Assembly (NCBI GenBank): GCA_963758025.1
Contig: CAVWUA010000005.1
Location: 339,381 to 403,380, forward strand
Direction of reading: 5' to 3'
DNA from: CAVWUA01 sp963758025
GTDB lineage: Bacteria; Planctomycetota; Planctomycetia; Isosphaerales; Isosphaeraceae
DNA: 64,000 nt
The position numbers were made by a program, and so were the translations under genes. The notes beneath the pieces were generated by a model, which had not been told where the DNA came from, made no database searches, and saw nothing but the letters and a program-made list of their open reading frames with translations. This document shows, in pieces, positions 30,547-41,307 of this stretch (position 1 is its first letter; every line of letters starts with the position of its first letter).

Positions 30547-31593
30547 ATGGCAGGCACGGACACGGCGGTCATCCGACTTTCGGACCTCACGGACGGCCAG
30601 GAGGCCGATTGTTTCGCGGTGCTGGTCAAGAAGGTCAAGGGGGTCACGTACAAGAACGAACCTTACGTCAAATGTTCGTTCCGCGACAAGCGGGTGATGG
30701 TCGAGGCCCCACTCTGGGCCAATCATCGCTTCCTCAAGGCGGCCGATCAATGGGTGGAGGGGATCGCCTACCGGATGCACGTCCGGGCGGAGATCAAACC
30801 GAAATACGGCCTTCAGTTGGAGATCCTCGACATCCGCGCGGTGGTCCCCGAGGACGAGGCGGACGGGTACGACTTCACGGACCTCGTCGAGAGCACCGAG
30901 CGGCCGATCGAGGAACTCTTCAGCAAGATTCAGGAATGCATTCAGAAGTACGTTGAGGACCCGTACCTGAACCGTCTGGTCGTGCAGGTACTGGAGGATC
31001 ATGGCCCCCTCTTCAAGAAGATGCAGGCGGCCTCGACCTTCCACCACAATTACACCGGGGGCCTGCTGGAGCACGTCTGGAGCATGACGCGCATCAGCGG
31101 CTTCCTCGCGGACCATTACGCCAAATACTACAACAAGCTGAACCCGCCGTTGAACAAGAGCGTGATCGTCGCGGCGGCCATCCTGCACGACATCGGCAAG
31201 CTCCTGGAGCTGGAGTATCACCCGGTCGAGGCGAAGTACACCAAGCGAGGGATGTTGATCGGCCACGTCCTGATGGGCCGCGACCTCGTGCGGGAGGCGG
31301 CCAGCCGGATCGAGGGGTTCCCCGAGGAAACGCTGCTCCTTCTGGAGCACGCCATCCTGGCGCACCACGGCAAGCGCGAGTTCGGCGCGCCGATCGTCCC
31401 GCAGACGATCGAGGCGCTGATCGTCTCTTACGTGGACGATCTCGACGCCAAGATCAACGTCGCGGCGCGGGAGTGCATCTTCTCCCAGACAGCGGACGAC
31501 TTCACCGACAAGGTCTTCGTCCTCGACAAACGACGCCTCTACAAGGGCATTCCGCTCGAACTTCCCGCGGACGACGGGCTTTCCTCGGACTGA
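30547..31593 (+). CDS. OB-fold / HD-domain 3'-5' exoribonuclease, YhaM-like
   Basis: 348 residues. An OB-fold segment at roughly residues 10-105 is followed by an HD domain with H167/H168 in FHHNYTGGLLEHV and H214-D215 in ILHDIGKLLELEYHP. This arrangement is that of YhaM/CBF1 3'-5' exonucleases. Start: ATG at 30547 with GGGAG ten bases upstream. Intact. Confidence 0.85.
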   Translation: MAGTDTAVIRLSDLTDGQEADCFAVLVKKVKGVTYKNEPYVKCSFRDKRVMVEAPLWANHRFLKAADQWVEGIAYRMHVRAEIKPKYGLQLEILDIRAVVPEDEADGYDFTDLVESTERPIEELFSKIQECIQKYVEDPYLNRLVVQVLEDHGPLFKKMQAASTFHHNYTGGLLEHVWSMTRISGFLADHYAKYYNKLNPPLNKSVIVAAAILHDIGKLLELEYHPVEAKYTKRGMLIGHVLMGRDLVREAASRIEGFPEETLLLLEHAILAHHGKREFGAPIVPQTIEALIVSYVDDLDAKINVAARECIFSQTADDFTDKVFVLDKRRLYKGIPLELPADDGLSSD

Positions 31594-31727
31594 CGGATCG
31601 CGGCCTGATCCCGCGAATCGATACCCATGTTCCAATTGCGATGAGGGTTAAATCACCCTACAATGAGGGTCGATCCCGGGAGAGTTCCGGGAGTGAGACA
31701 TTTTTGAAACCCGTGATGAGACACACC

Positions 31728-32300
31728 ATGATGAAGCGAATGACCTGGTGCACCGCCCTGGCCCTGGCGGCCTTCATTGGTTGCGGCGAACCGGAATCGC
31801 CCCCGGATGACGGCATGACTCCGATTGAAGCAATTAATGAGAATCCGTCCTCGCCCGAGGTTGAGCCTGGTGCCGCGACGGCGACTTCAACCGAAACCCC
31901 GGCGGAAAAGACGGACCTGGCCACGCCAGGCGCCGGCCTCCCGTCCGATTACCCCGGCAAGGAGAAGAAGGTCGAGGAGGGTGATGATAACGCCTCCGAT
32001 CTGCCGCCCCCGGCGTCCGCCAAGGAGGAGCCAGCCGCCGAGAAGCCCGAAGAGGACCAGACCGCGGCCGTCGAGCTTTCGGAAGACGAGATCGCCGAGA
32101 TCAAGAAGTTGCCCGAGGACCAGCAAAAGCTGGCCCTGGCGCAGGCTCTCTGCCCCCTGAGTGGTGAGAATCTCGGCAGCATGGGCAAGCCTGTGGTCAA
32201 GACCGTCGGTGATAAGACCGTCTTCCTCTGCTGCAAGGGATGCGAGGAGGAGTTCGATAAGGACCCCGAGGCCGTCCTGGCCAAGCTGGAAAATCAGTAA
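31728..32300 (+). CDS. Lipoprotein with C-terminal YHS/TRASH-like metal-binding module
   Basis: 190 residues. Signal peptide and lipobox ending AAFIGC, so it is probably lipidated at C19. A long disordered Pro/Glu/Ala/Asp region follows (about residues 20-130). The C-terminal module reads LCPLSGENLGSMGKPV...VFLCCKGCEEEFDKDPE, with Cys spacing typical of heavy-metal or periplasmic YHS-like modules in planctomycetes. Two adjacent ATGs (31728, 31731) are candidate starts; no strong Shine-Dalgarno is visible. Confidence 0.7.
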   Translation: MMKRMTWCTALALAAFIGCGEPESPPDDGMTPIEAINENPSSPEVEPGAATATSTETPAEKTDLATPGAGLPSDYPGKEKKVEEGDDNASDLPPPASAKEEPAAEKPEEDQTAAVELSEDEIAEIKKLPEDQQKLALAQALCPLSGENLGSMGKPVVKTVGDKTVFLCCKGCEEEFDKDPEAVLAKLENQ

Positions 32301-32737
32301 TGTTCGGAGTGATCGCTCCGCAACGTTAGAAATTGTGAAGATGGGGTCTGGCGAGCACCGCCAGGCCCCGCTATAATGCGACTCCGAGCGAAAACGGAAC
32401 GAGAGAGGCCGACGCTGGCCTCAACGGTGGAAACGCCAAGACGCCCGGCGTGGTCCTCTCTCGACACCACCCCCGCCCCAGTGGTCCTCTCCCCCAAAGG
32501 GGTCCGGGGTCCGAATCGCCGCCTTTTGAGGTTTGTCTCCGACGGCTCGTGGGCCATTGCCCCTTCCGTCGGATACGTCGCCTTTTGTCGGTGGTTTCCC
32601 CGGTGCCCGACGTCCCTCGCGGACGCCTTCCGCACCTCGCCTCCCGGCGCGAGCCGGCGCTGACTTGCCGGTATTTCGTCGCGTTTCTTTCCCAGGTATT
32701 CACCACCCTTCCCTTTAGTTCTGGAGCTGCGCCTTCC
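32301..32737 (+). promoter_or_regulatory. Structured leader or intergenic region upstream of glnN
   Basis: 437 bases with no convincing gene. It contains a two-part hairpin at 32539-32572: CCGACGG, then GGGC-CATT-GCCC, then CCGTCGG. A second GC-rich foldable segment lies around 32640-32670. The likely use is as the 5' leader and promoter region of the glutamine synthetase gene. I cannot match it to a known glutamine riboswitch. Confidence 0.35.
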
Positions 32738-34923
<2,186 letters not shown>

Positions 34924-34959
34924 CCTCGTAAAGAGCGCAACCATCCGGCACGACCTGAA

Positions 34960-34996
34960 AACCGCCGATCCGTCCCTGCACGGATCGGCGGTTTTT
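34960..34996 (+). terminator. Intrinsic terminator of glnN
   Basis: AACCGCCGATCCGT, the loop CCCTGC, and ACGGATCGGCGGTT then TTT. A 14-bp perfect stem with a T-run, 37 bases after the glnN stop. Confidence 0.9.
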
Positions 34997-35088
34997 CCTT
35001 TTCTCGAAGAGATAATCCAGCCACAATGGCCCCATGTTTGCTAAGGAAATAGCTCGACTCACGAAGCGAGCATCCCGAGGGGAGTGAT

Positions 35089-35982
35089 ATGGGCATCTTT
35101 CGCAACGACCGATCTCAAGGCCGTGGCTTCAATCCGCGCTGGATCATCGCATTGCTGATCGCGGGATTCGGAATCATCACGTACATGATGAATACCGAGG
35201 TAAATCCGGTCACGGGAGAGAAACAGCACATCGCCATGTCGGTCTCGCAGGAGAAGGCGCTGGGACTCCAGGCCGCACCCGAGATGGCTGCGCAGATGGG
35301 TGGAGCGATCGACCCGGACAGCAGTCCCCAGGCCCGCCTCGTCGAGCAAGTGGGCCGACGGATCGTTCAGGAAAGCGACGCGTCAAATAGCCCCTATGTT
35401 GGCAATTTCAATTTTTACTTACTAGACGACCCCGAAACGATCAACGCGTTCGCCTTGCCCGGGGGACAGGTCTTCATCACGACGGGCCTGTTCAACCGGC
35501 TCTCGAACGAGGCGGAACTGGCGGGCGTCCTCGGCCACGAGATCGGCCACGTCATCGGCCGTCATGCCGCCGAGCACATGGCGACCGGCCAGCTCGGCCA
35601 GTTGCTCACGGCGGCTGTCGGCATCGGCGCCAGCGGTGGTGAGGATCGCGGTCGTAATGAAGCCATGATCGCCGCGATGGTCAATCAGATGACGCAGCTC
35701 CACTATAGCCGGGATGACGAGTCCGAGTCCGACGAGTTCGGTCTCAAATACATGGCGCAGGCCGGATACGACCCAACCGCCATGCTTGAGGTTATGCGTG
35801 TCTTGAAAAAAGCGTCCGCCGGGGCACGTCAGCCGGAGTTCCTCCAGTCGCACCCCTTGCCCGAGACCCGTCTTGAGCGAATCAAGCAATTGATCGACGA
35901 GAATTATCCCGAAGGGGTACCCGAGGATCTGACCAAGGGGCGATCCCTCTCGAGCGGAGTCTCACCGATTGAGACGCGCTGA
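35089..35982 (+). CDS. M48-family zinc metalloprotease
   Basis: 297 residues. One N-terminal membrane helix (residues 17-33), then the protease domain with H150-E-x-x-H154 (GHEIGHVIGRHAAEH) and a downstream Glu in SRDDESESDEFG as third zinc ligand. The loop FALPGGQVFITTGL is typical of the BepA/YfgC and HtpX-related group. Likely acts at the outer face of the cytoplasmic membrane in protein quality control. Start: ATG at 35089 with GGGGAG five bases upstream. Confidence 0.88.
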   Translation: MGIFRNDRSQGRGFNPRWIIALLIAGFGIITYMMNTEVNPVTGEKQHIAMSVSQEKALGLQAAPEMAAQMGGAIDPDSSPQARLVEQVGRRIVQESDASNSPYVGNFNFYLLDDPETINAFALPGGQVFITTGLFNRLSNEAELAGVLGHEIGHVIGRHAAEHMATGQLGQLLTAAVGIGASGGEDRGRNEAMIAAMVNQMTQLHYSRDDESESDEFGLKYMAQAGYDPTAMLEVMRVLKKASAGARQPEFLQSHPLPETRLERIKQLIDENYPEGVPEDLTKGRSLSSGVSPIETR

Positions 35983-36039
35983 GCGAACGCGGGCCGCCTT
36001 CAACATCCTCTCCGAACCTATTCCTCTCGAGGTGAATCC

Positions 36040-36264
36040 GTGCGCGTCATTCAGGGCATTCTTCTGCTGATCTTTCTGGCCGCCGTATTAATCTTCGCCG
36101 TGCAGAATAACGAGGGAATCGGCGTCCGATTCCTGAACTGGACGATCGATGCGCCCAAATCCCTGCTGATCCTGGCCTCGTACCTGCTTGGCATGCTGAG
36201 CGGTTGGACCGTCATCGCGTTCGTCACCCGATCGTTGCATCGCGTTTCGGAACGAAATGACTAA
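36040..36264 (+). CDS. LapA-like DUF1049 membrane protein
   Basis: 74 residues with two transmembrane helices (about residues 3-20 and 40-62) separated by QNNEGIGVRFLNWTIDAP, the hallmark of DUF1049/LapA small membrane proteins. GTG start at 36040 with GAGGTGA six bases upstream. Its last four bases overlap the end of pyrF on the other strand. Confidence 0.75.
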   Translation: MRVIQGILLLIFLAAVLIFAVQNNEGIGVRFLNWTIDAPKSLLILASYLLGMLSGWTVIAFVTRSLHRVSERND

Positions 36265-37208
36265 TCGGCGCTTCCCGCTTTCAATCGACCGGCAGGCGTA
36301 TGGACGGCCAGATCCTCGACCATCTCTCGCACAGCCTGGGCAACAGCCCCTTGCCAGTCACTGCCAAACGTCTCACGAAGATCCGGCCGCTGGAAGGCGA
36401 AGGTGACACCACGCGAGCTATTAATCAGCGCCCCGAGCCCCTGCTCATCGAACGCCGCCGCGACATCCTTGGCCGTTCCGCCCTGGGCACCATATCCAGG
36501 GACCAGCAGAACCACCCCTGGCATCGTCTCCCGCAATTCCGCGAGTTGTTCCGGGTACGTCGCTCCGACCACGGCCCCAAGCAAACTGTATCCCGATTCT
36601 CCCCGTTGTGGAGCCGCCCATTCGTTGAGTCGCTCGGCGACATGCCGGTACAGCGGTCGCCCTCCCGCAATCAGGTCTTGAAACTCACCCGCCGACGGGT
36701 TACTCGTCCGCACCAGGACAAACACACCCTTTCCCTCGCGTGACGCGTGCTCAACGAATGGGGCAATCCCATCGCTACCCAGATACGGGTTGATCGTCAA
36801 GGCGTCCGCCGACCACGTGGCAATCTCCTCTTCCCCGATCGTGACTCGCCCAAGATACGCGCGGGCATACGCCTCCGCGGTGGAACCGATGTCGTTCCGT
36901 TTGCCGTCAATGAGAACGATCAATCCCCGTTCTCTCGCATACTCAGCCGATGACTGCAGGGCCTTCACCCCGTTCGAACCGAGCATTTCGTAGAAGGCCG
37001 ATTGAAACTTCACCGCCGGCACGACCGGGGCAACAGCATCCACCACTCCCTTCCCGAAGGCCTCCAGCGCCTCGGCCTGCCCCGCGATGCTCTGCTCAAA
37101 CGCCCTGGCGAACCCTTCCGGCAAGGACTCGATCCTCGGATCGATCCCCACTAGAACCGGATTCCCACATCGTCGAACGGCCGAAATCAGACGATCCGCG
37201 AAATGCAC
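36261..37208 (-). CDS. pyrF: Orotidine 5'-phosphate decarboxylase, type 2
   Basis: About 315 residues. Final step of UMP synthesis. PVLVGIDPRIESLP near the start, the catalytic motif VLIDGKRNDIGSTAEAYA (D-K-x-x-D), NPYLGSDGI, and VPGYGAQGGTAKDV near the end match the type 2 PyrF group. I prefer the GTG at 37208 (HFADRLISAV follows) because AAGGGGGG lies six bases upstream and the family starts there. The ATG at 37232 has no ribosome-binding site. The 5' end is 86 bases from tRNA-Pro. Confidence 0.88.
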   Translation of the reverse strand: MHFADRLISAVRRCGNPVLVGIDPRIESLPEGFARAFEQSIAGQAEALEAFGKGVVDAVAPVVPAVKFQSAFYEMLGSNGVKALQSSAEYARERGLIVLIDGKRNDIGSTAEAYARAYLGRVTIGEEEIATWSADALTINPYLGSDGIAPFVEHASREGKGVFVLVRTSNPSAGEFQDLIAGGRPLYRHVAERLNEWAAPQRGESGYSLLGAVVGATYPEQLAELRETMPGVVLLVPGYGAQGGTAKDVAAAFDEQGLGALINSSRGVTFAFQRPDLRETFGSDWQGAVAQAVREMVEDLAVHTPAGRLKAGSAD

Positions 37209-37293
37209 GACATTCCCCCCTTCTTCCTCCATTGACAGACGGCGGGAAGATTCTACAATGACTCTCACCATGGGCGAAAGCCTTTATTGGTGG

Positions 37294-37368
37294 CGGGGCG
37301 TAGCGCAGTTTGGCTAGCGCGCTAGACTGGGGGTCTAGAGGTCGCAGGTTCAAATCCTGTCGCCCCGA
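37294..37368 (+). tRNA. tRNA-Pro (GGG), element integration site
   Basis: 75 bases. Acceptor CGGGGCG pairs with CGCCCCG plus discriminator A. Anticodon stem CTAGA/TCTAG holds the loop CTGGGGG with anticodon GGG (37329-37331). T-arm GCAGG-TTCAAAT-CCTGT. CCA is not encoded. The 3' part from the anticodon arm onward is duplicated at 55312-55357, so this gene is the left junction of an integrated element and was rebuilt intact by it. Confidence 0.96.
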
Positions 37369-37370
37369 CT
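37325..37370. repeat. attL: 46-bp core repeat
   Basis: From GACTGGGGG in the anticodon arm to CCCCGACT just past the tRNA. Identical to 55312-55357. Confidence 0.92.
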
Positions 37371-37376
37371 TGAAGA

Positions 37377-37412
37377 GGGCCGGTTGACACGGGTTGTCAG
37401 CCGGCCCTTTTT
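37377..37412 (+). terminator. Terminator after tRNA-Pro, supplied by the element
   Basis: GGGCCGGTTGACA, CGGG, then a partly mismatched TTGTCAGCCGGCCC and a T5 run. It lies just inside the element, so the element gives the tRNA a new terminator. The original one appears to lie beyond attR (55377-55416). Confidence 0.8.
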
Positions 37413-37519
37413 CTTGCCAGGCAAGGCCACTTACGGCAGACGAATCGGCCCCGGCCGATCGAAGGCTCGGGATGTTCGATTTGCCAGGCATTGCTCGATT
37501 TCGCCCCGATTTGTCAGGG

Positions 37520-37545
37520 GTCAGTGCAAGCGGCAGTGCAAGCGG
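37520..37545. repeat. Candidate integrase arm site, left (tandem CAGTGCAAGCGG)
   Basis: GTCAGTGCAAGCGG followed directly by CAGTGCAAGCGG, 150 bases inside the left att core. The same GTCAGTGCAAGCGG occurs at 55243, 56 bases inside the right core and in the same orientation. Arm-type recombinase sites have this layout. An alternative is that the left copy is simply part of the integrase 3' coding region. Confidence 0.4.
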
Positions 37546-38603
37546 AGAACGGGGTAGCCGAATCGGTCCCGGTGGCTCTGGCTTGCTCCCGATCGGGCTC
37601 GGTCCCGGTGGAGCAAGAGTCGGCAAGGCGTCGAGAGCCCCGCTCACGTCGAGCAATTTGGGGTCGGTGTAGACGTTCGCGGTCAGGCTCGGGTCGGAAT
37701 GCCGCATCGCGGCTTGAGCCGTCCGAAGCGGCACTCCGCCTTTGCTCAGGAGCGTGCCGAAGGTCGTCCGCAAGGCGTGAACGTCGAGCGTTCGGCCCCG
37801 GTCGTCCCGCTTCGGGATGCCAGCCGCCTTCAGGTCGCGGTCGAAGATGCGGACCAGGCCGGCTCGGCACGTTGAAGACGGGGGTGTCTGCCGGCAGACG
37901 GGCCGGGATCGGCTCGCCACGATGTCGGCGTTGGCTTGGAGGCTGGCGAGCCGGTCGGCGAGCCAGCGCCGAAGGTCGTCCGCCAGGTCGGGCCGCACGA
38001 CGACTCCGTTGCCTTCCCGGCTCTTCTCATCGGCGGCGTCAAGCTCGACGTGCGGAACGGGGCCTCAAGCCGGAGCTGAGCGACGGTCAGGCTTGCCAGT
38101 TCGGCCTTTCTGAGCCCGGTTAGCACCAGCGTTTTGTAGATCAAGGCCCGCTCTCGGCCGATGGCTTCGAGACGCGCCCTTACCTCGGGGCGGACGTTGG
38201 CATAGGCTTCCCCCTTCCGCTTGCCCCGGCGCACGGTCAGAGCTTCTTGCAGGGCCGGCTGCGGGCCACGTCGAGCAGGCGGGTAAGCTCGTCTTCAGTC
38301 ATCGCTCGGCGACGGCGGCGAGGGTCGGCGGCCTCATTCGCCTTCGGCACTCCCTTGAAGGGGTTCACGGCGAGCCGGCCGACCGCGACGCACCAGTTAC
38401 AGAAAGAGACCAGGGCCGTGCGGTGGGCGTTGCGGGATCGGGCCGACCGGCCCTTGCTCGCCTCGACGACAAGCCAGCGTTCCAACGATTCCCGGTTCAG
38501 GTCGGCGAGTCGGAGGAAGCCGCAGTCGCGAGCGAGCGCTTCCAGGTGCCGCCGCGTATTGTCCCGGTGCATCTTCACGACGCTCCGAGATTCCATCGAC
38601 TGA

Positions 38604-39509
38604 GTGACTGTCCCATAAGGGGTATCAGGCTGCCGCCGGCCTCGGATAACGGAACTCGGGGTCCACGCCCGAGGGCTCAAGGCGATGCAGCATCAACTGG
38701 ATCATCGCCAGCTTGAGGAATGACTCCGATGACAGGACGGTCTTCTCCCGGTCCTGGCTCAGCCGCCGGCACCGACCCAGCCACGCGAACGTCCGCTCCA
38801 CCGTCCATCGGATCGGCAGCCGCACCCAACCCCGCTGGCCCTTGGGCCGCCGGATGATCTCCAGGCCCCAGCCGGCGTTTGTCTCGACCCACTCGTAGAG
38901 AGCGAAGTTGTGGTACTTGTTGTCGGCGTACATCCGCCTCACCTTGCCCATCGGCTGGCCCGCCAGCCGGGCGAACAGTTCCGGAGCCGCCGCCGCATCG
39001 TCGACCGAGGCGGCGGTGACCAGCACGGCCAGCAGCAACCCCATGCTGTCCACGACGATATGGCGTTTCCGCCCGTCGACGTTCTTGGCGTTGTCGCGGC
39101 CCCGCTGCTCGCCGCCGGAGGTCGTATCGACCGACTGGCTGTCGACGCTGGCGGTGGTGCGGGGATGGTACGGTTTCTCCTTCGCCCGGACCTTGCGGCG
39201 GAGCAGGTCATGGATCGTGTCGAGGGTGCCGTCGGACCGCCACTGGTCGTAGTAGCGCCAGACGGTGCTCTTGGGGGGCAAGTCGCCGGGGAGGTACCGC
39301 CACTGGCATCCGGTCCGGAGGATATAGAAGACGGCGTCGAGGACGTCGCGCATGTCGGTCTTGCGGGGCCGCCCGCCGCCTGGCTCGGGCGGGAGGTGCG
39401 GCTCGATCAAGGTCCACTGGGCATCGGTGACATCGCTGGGATAGTGGTGCGTTCTCATACCAATTCTACGATGCTCAGCCCCCGGATGTTCCCCTTCTGG
39501 GACAGACTC
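38604..39509 (-). mobile_element. IS5-family insertion sequence, 906 bp
   Basis: Imperfect terminal repeats: left GTGACTGTCCCATAAGGGG, right (reverse complement) GAGTCTGTCCCAGAAGGGG, 16 of 19 matching. A 3-bp target duplication TGA lies at 38601-38603 and 39510-39512. This is the TNA-type target of the IS1031-like IS5 branch. It sits in the integrase gene, and its removal rejoins AAYIQ with SMESRSVVKMHRDN in frame. The whole element is present with one intact transposase gene. Confidence 0.85.
38625..39458 (-). CDS. IS5-family transposase (DDE)
   Basis: 277 residues from the ATG at 39458 (THHYPSDVTDAQWTLIEPHL). DUF4096-type N-terminus (GGRPRKTDMRDVLDAVFYIL) and a DDE domain: first Asp in TASVDSQSVDT, GRKRHIVVDSMGLLLAV, second Asp region MYADNKYH, and Glu in WTVERTFAWLGRCRRLSQD. 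No frameshift. Codons upstream of 39458 belong to the interrupted integrase, not to the transposase. Confidence 0.92.
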   Translation of the reverse strand: MRTHHYPSDVTDAQWTLIEPHLPPEPGGGRPRKTDMRDVLDAVFYILRTGCQWRYLPGDLPPKSTVWRYYDQWRSDGTLDTIHDLLRRKVRAKEKPYHPRTTASVDSQSVDTTSGGEQRGRDNAKNVDGRKRHIVVDSMGLLLAVLVTAASVDDAAAAPELFARLAGQPMGKVRRMYADNKYHNFALYEWVETNAGWGLEIIRRPKGQRGWVRLPIRWTVERTFAWLGRCRRLSQDREKTVLSSESFLKLAMIQLMLHRLEPSGVDPEFRYPRPAAA

Positions 39510-39922
39510 TGAATATAGGCGGCAACATGCTCGGCGACGGGTGTCGTCAGGTGCTCCGCCGTGCGGGCTTCGGCGGGGGTGATTAGCCCAGCACGGACGC
39601 GCTCGGCTCGACGCTCCAGGTCGGCGAGAACTTGACGGGCGGCGGTTTCGTCCCGGCATCCGGTCGCCGTCTCGATGACGACGCCGTTACCGTCGCGGTG
39701 ACGAGCGTAATAGGTGCTCGACTCTTCCCGAATACGATTGGTCCCGTCCTGCCCCTTCGTCAACGGTGCCGTCCGCAGTTTTCCCTTTCCGTCACGCCAT
39801 CGGGCGAGTTGGACTCCCTGGCGGACGACGATTTCCGCCCCGGCCGGCATTGGCTTCGTAAATGCCTTGCGAAAGACGCTACCCATTCGATCCTATCCTC
39901 CTCGGGTGGGTGTTCTCATGGG

Positions 39923-40990
39923 TTAAGCGAGAGTCGAGAGGTCGGTGTTGTCCCGATTGCTCTTACCCGCGTTGCAATCACGGCAGAGGGTTTGGAGGTT
40001 GCTCTTATCGCCCGTCCCGCCCTTCGATCGGGGTTGGATGTGATCGACTTCCAGGGTGATTCCGTCCCTCGAAGGCGAACGTCCGCAACTCCGGCATGTC
40101 CATCCATCGCGAGCGAAGATTTCCCATCGCAGGCCCGACCGGATGGGGACATAGTTCACAAAGTCCGAAAGGTCGGGTGGGCCTGAACCGTCTTGCTCTT
40201 CGTCTTCGGGTTCGATGTCACCGGGAAGAGGCTCGTCGTACCACGTCCAGAAACGCTCCAGCATCGGGACGAGGTCGGGCGTCTCTCCGTTGGCGATCGA
40301 CACGCAGGAGGACGCCAGAGGGTAGAGCGCGATGAATGCAACGACGAGTTCCCAGACGCCTCGGTCGATGTCGGCCGGGAAATAGACGGGCGGCGAGATC
40401 AACCTCACGAACGCGGGCCGTCTGCCGTAGATGCGAAGCGTACCAACATCAAAGCTCTCAAGCAGTCCCAGGGCCAGCCTCGACGTATTCGGAACGATGT
40501 GATTGACAGCCAAGACCGGGCCGACTTGGTCGATATGGTTCCGGAATAACGAACCGACGGACGCGACGTAATCGGAATCGACCGTGTAAACGAAAGGCTG
40601 GAGCACGACGCGAAGCACGCCATCGGGTTCGACCGTGAAGGTCAAGTAGGTCGGATGATAGAAGAACGGCGAGCCATCGGGACGGCGGACCTTGAGCGGC
40701 GTGTCCGACCTCGTTCCCGAGACTCCCGTGAAAACCGTCACGGTGTCCTTGGGTTTGGCGACCTTGGCTCGATGCTGGGGACGGCGAACAATGGTCATCT
40801 GTTCGTGAGGATTGCGGCCGTAGATGTCCTGGATGAAGTCGAGGGCGTGAGCGAGAAGAGCGTCGAGCCGGGGGAAGAAGTAATTCTGGAGCGTGTCGAG
40901 CCGGGCCTTGGTATCGGTGATCGAAAAGATCTCAGCGTCTTGCCGCTCAAAGATGATGTCTTCGAGATTGATCGATCGGCTTGAGAACAT
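39923..40990 (-). CDS. HNH endonuclease with large N-terminal domain of unknown type
   Basis: 355 residues. The last 60 residues are a clear HNH domain: CRSCGRS...LEVDHIQPRSKGGTGDKSNLQTLCRDCNAGKSNR. The first ~280 residues are unfamiliar. They contain a segment TYLTFTVEPDGVLRVVLQPFVYTVDSDY and an acidic linker EPEDEEQD just before the nuclease. Start at the ATG at 40990 with GGGAGA eight bases upstream, or the GTG at 40993; either overlaps the stop of the upstream regulator gene (TGA), so the pair is translationally coupled. A stand-alone restriction-like enzyme is likely. Confidence 0.75.
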   Translation of the reverse strand: MFSSRSINLEDIIFERQDAEIFSITDTKARLDTLQNYFFPRLDALLAHALDFIQDIYGRNPHEQMTIVRRPQHRAKVAKPKDTVTVFTGVSGTRSDTPLKVRRPDGSPFFYHPTYLTFTVEPDGVLRVVLQPFVYTVDSDYVASVGSLFRNHIDQVGPVLAVNHIVPNTSRLALGLLESFDVGTLRIYGRRPAFVRLISPPVYFPADIDRGVWELVVAFIALYPLASSCVSIANGETPDLVPMLERFWTWYDEPLPGDIEPEDEEQDGSGPPDLSDFVNYVPIRSGLRWEIFARDGWTCRSCGRSPSRDGITLEVDHIQPRSKGGTGDKSNLQTLCRDCNAGKSNRDNTDLSTLA

Positions 40991-41229
40991 CACCTTTGTC
41001 TCCCTGGGTGCGAAGCGGGGGAACCGGGGATTGGGATGAGCTGCAAATTCAGGTACTCAGCGAGGCGGTCGGCCTTGTCGAGCCGGAGCGACTGGTCGCC
41101 TCGGACGAATCGCATGATGCTCGCCCGAGCGACGCCCGTTGCTCGCTCCAGGGCGACGAAGGAAAGACCGCTCTCGGAAATCGCTTTCCGCAAGACGGCC
41201 GACAGAGTTTCCGGTTGACGAGCGTTCAT
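40990..41229 (-). CDS. XRE-type HTH regulator
   Basis: 79 residues. Helix-turn-helix: LSAVLRKAISESGLSFVALERATGVARASIMRFVRGDQSLRL. Small regulators of this size next to restriction genes often act as C (controller) proteins. The operator-like palindrome at 41232-41245 ends three bases before the ATG at 41229. There is no Shine-Dalgarno, so the message may be nearly leaderless. Coupled to the HNH gene by stop/start overlap. Confidence 0.7.
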   Translation of the reverse strand: MNARQPETLSAVLRKAISESGLSFVALERATGVARASIMRFVRGDQSLRLDKADRLAEYLNLQLIPIPGSPASHPGRQR

Positions 41230-41231
41230 TG

Positions 41232-41245
41232 TGTGAATTATCACA
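41232..41245 (-). promoter_or_regulatory. Operator and -10 region of the XRE gene
   Basis: Palindrome TGTGA-N4-TCACA, with TGATAAT on the coding strand that could serve as a -10. It touches the start codon, which suggests autoregulation by the XRE protein. Confidence 0.5.
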
Positions 41246-41307
41246 AGTACGGCAAAGCATGTCAATCACGCCGATACCGAGATCCTACATGGAGGGGAAG
41301 AGATCGC

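Larger units (their letters stand above)
37371..39886 (-). pseudogene. int: Tyrosine recombinase (integrase), IS-interrupted and frameshifted
   Basis: N-terminal part (39886 leftward) has MGSVFRKAFTKPMP and ends AAYIQ where an IS is inserted. After it the SAM-like core resumes with MHRDNTRRHLEALARDCGF. The catalytic domain shows LTGLRKAEL (Arg), HALRTTFGTLL (H-x-x-R), RHSDPSLT (His) and NVYTDPK (Tyr). Removing the IS and one TGA copy restores the reading frame exactly. Four further single-base shifts lie near 38250-38256, 38057-38063, 37914-37920 and 37859-37870. The final frame stays open across the att core to 37096 in the integrated state. As written it cannot be functional. Confidence 0.88.
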
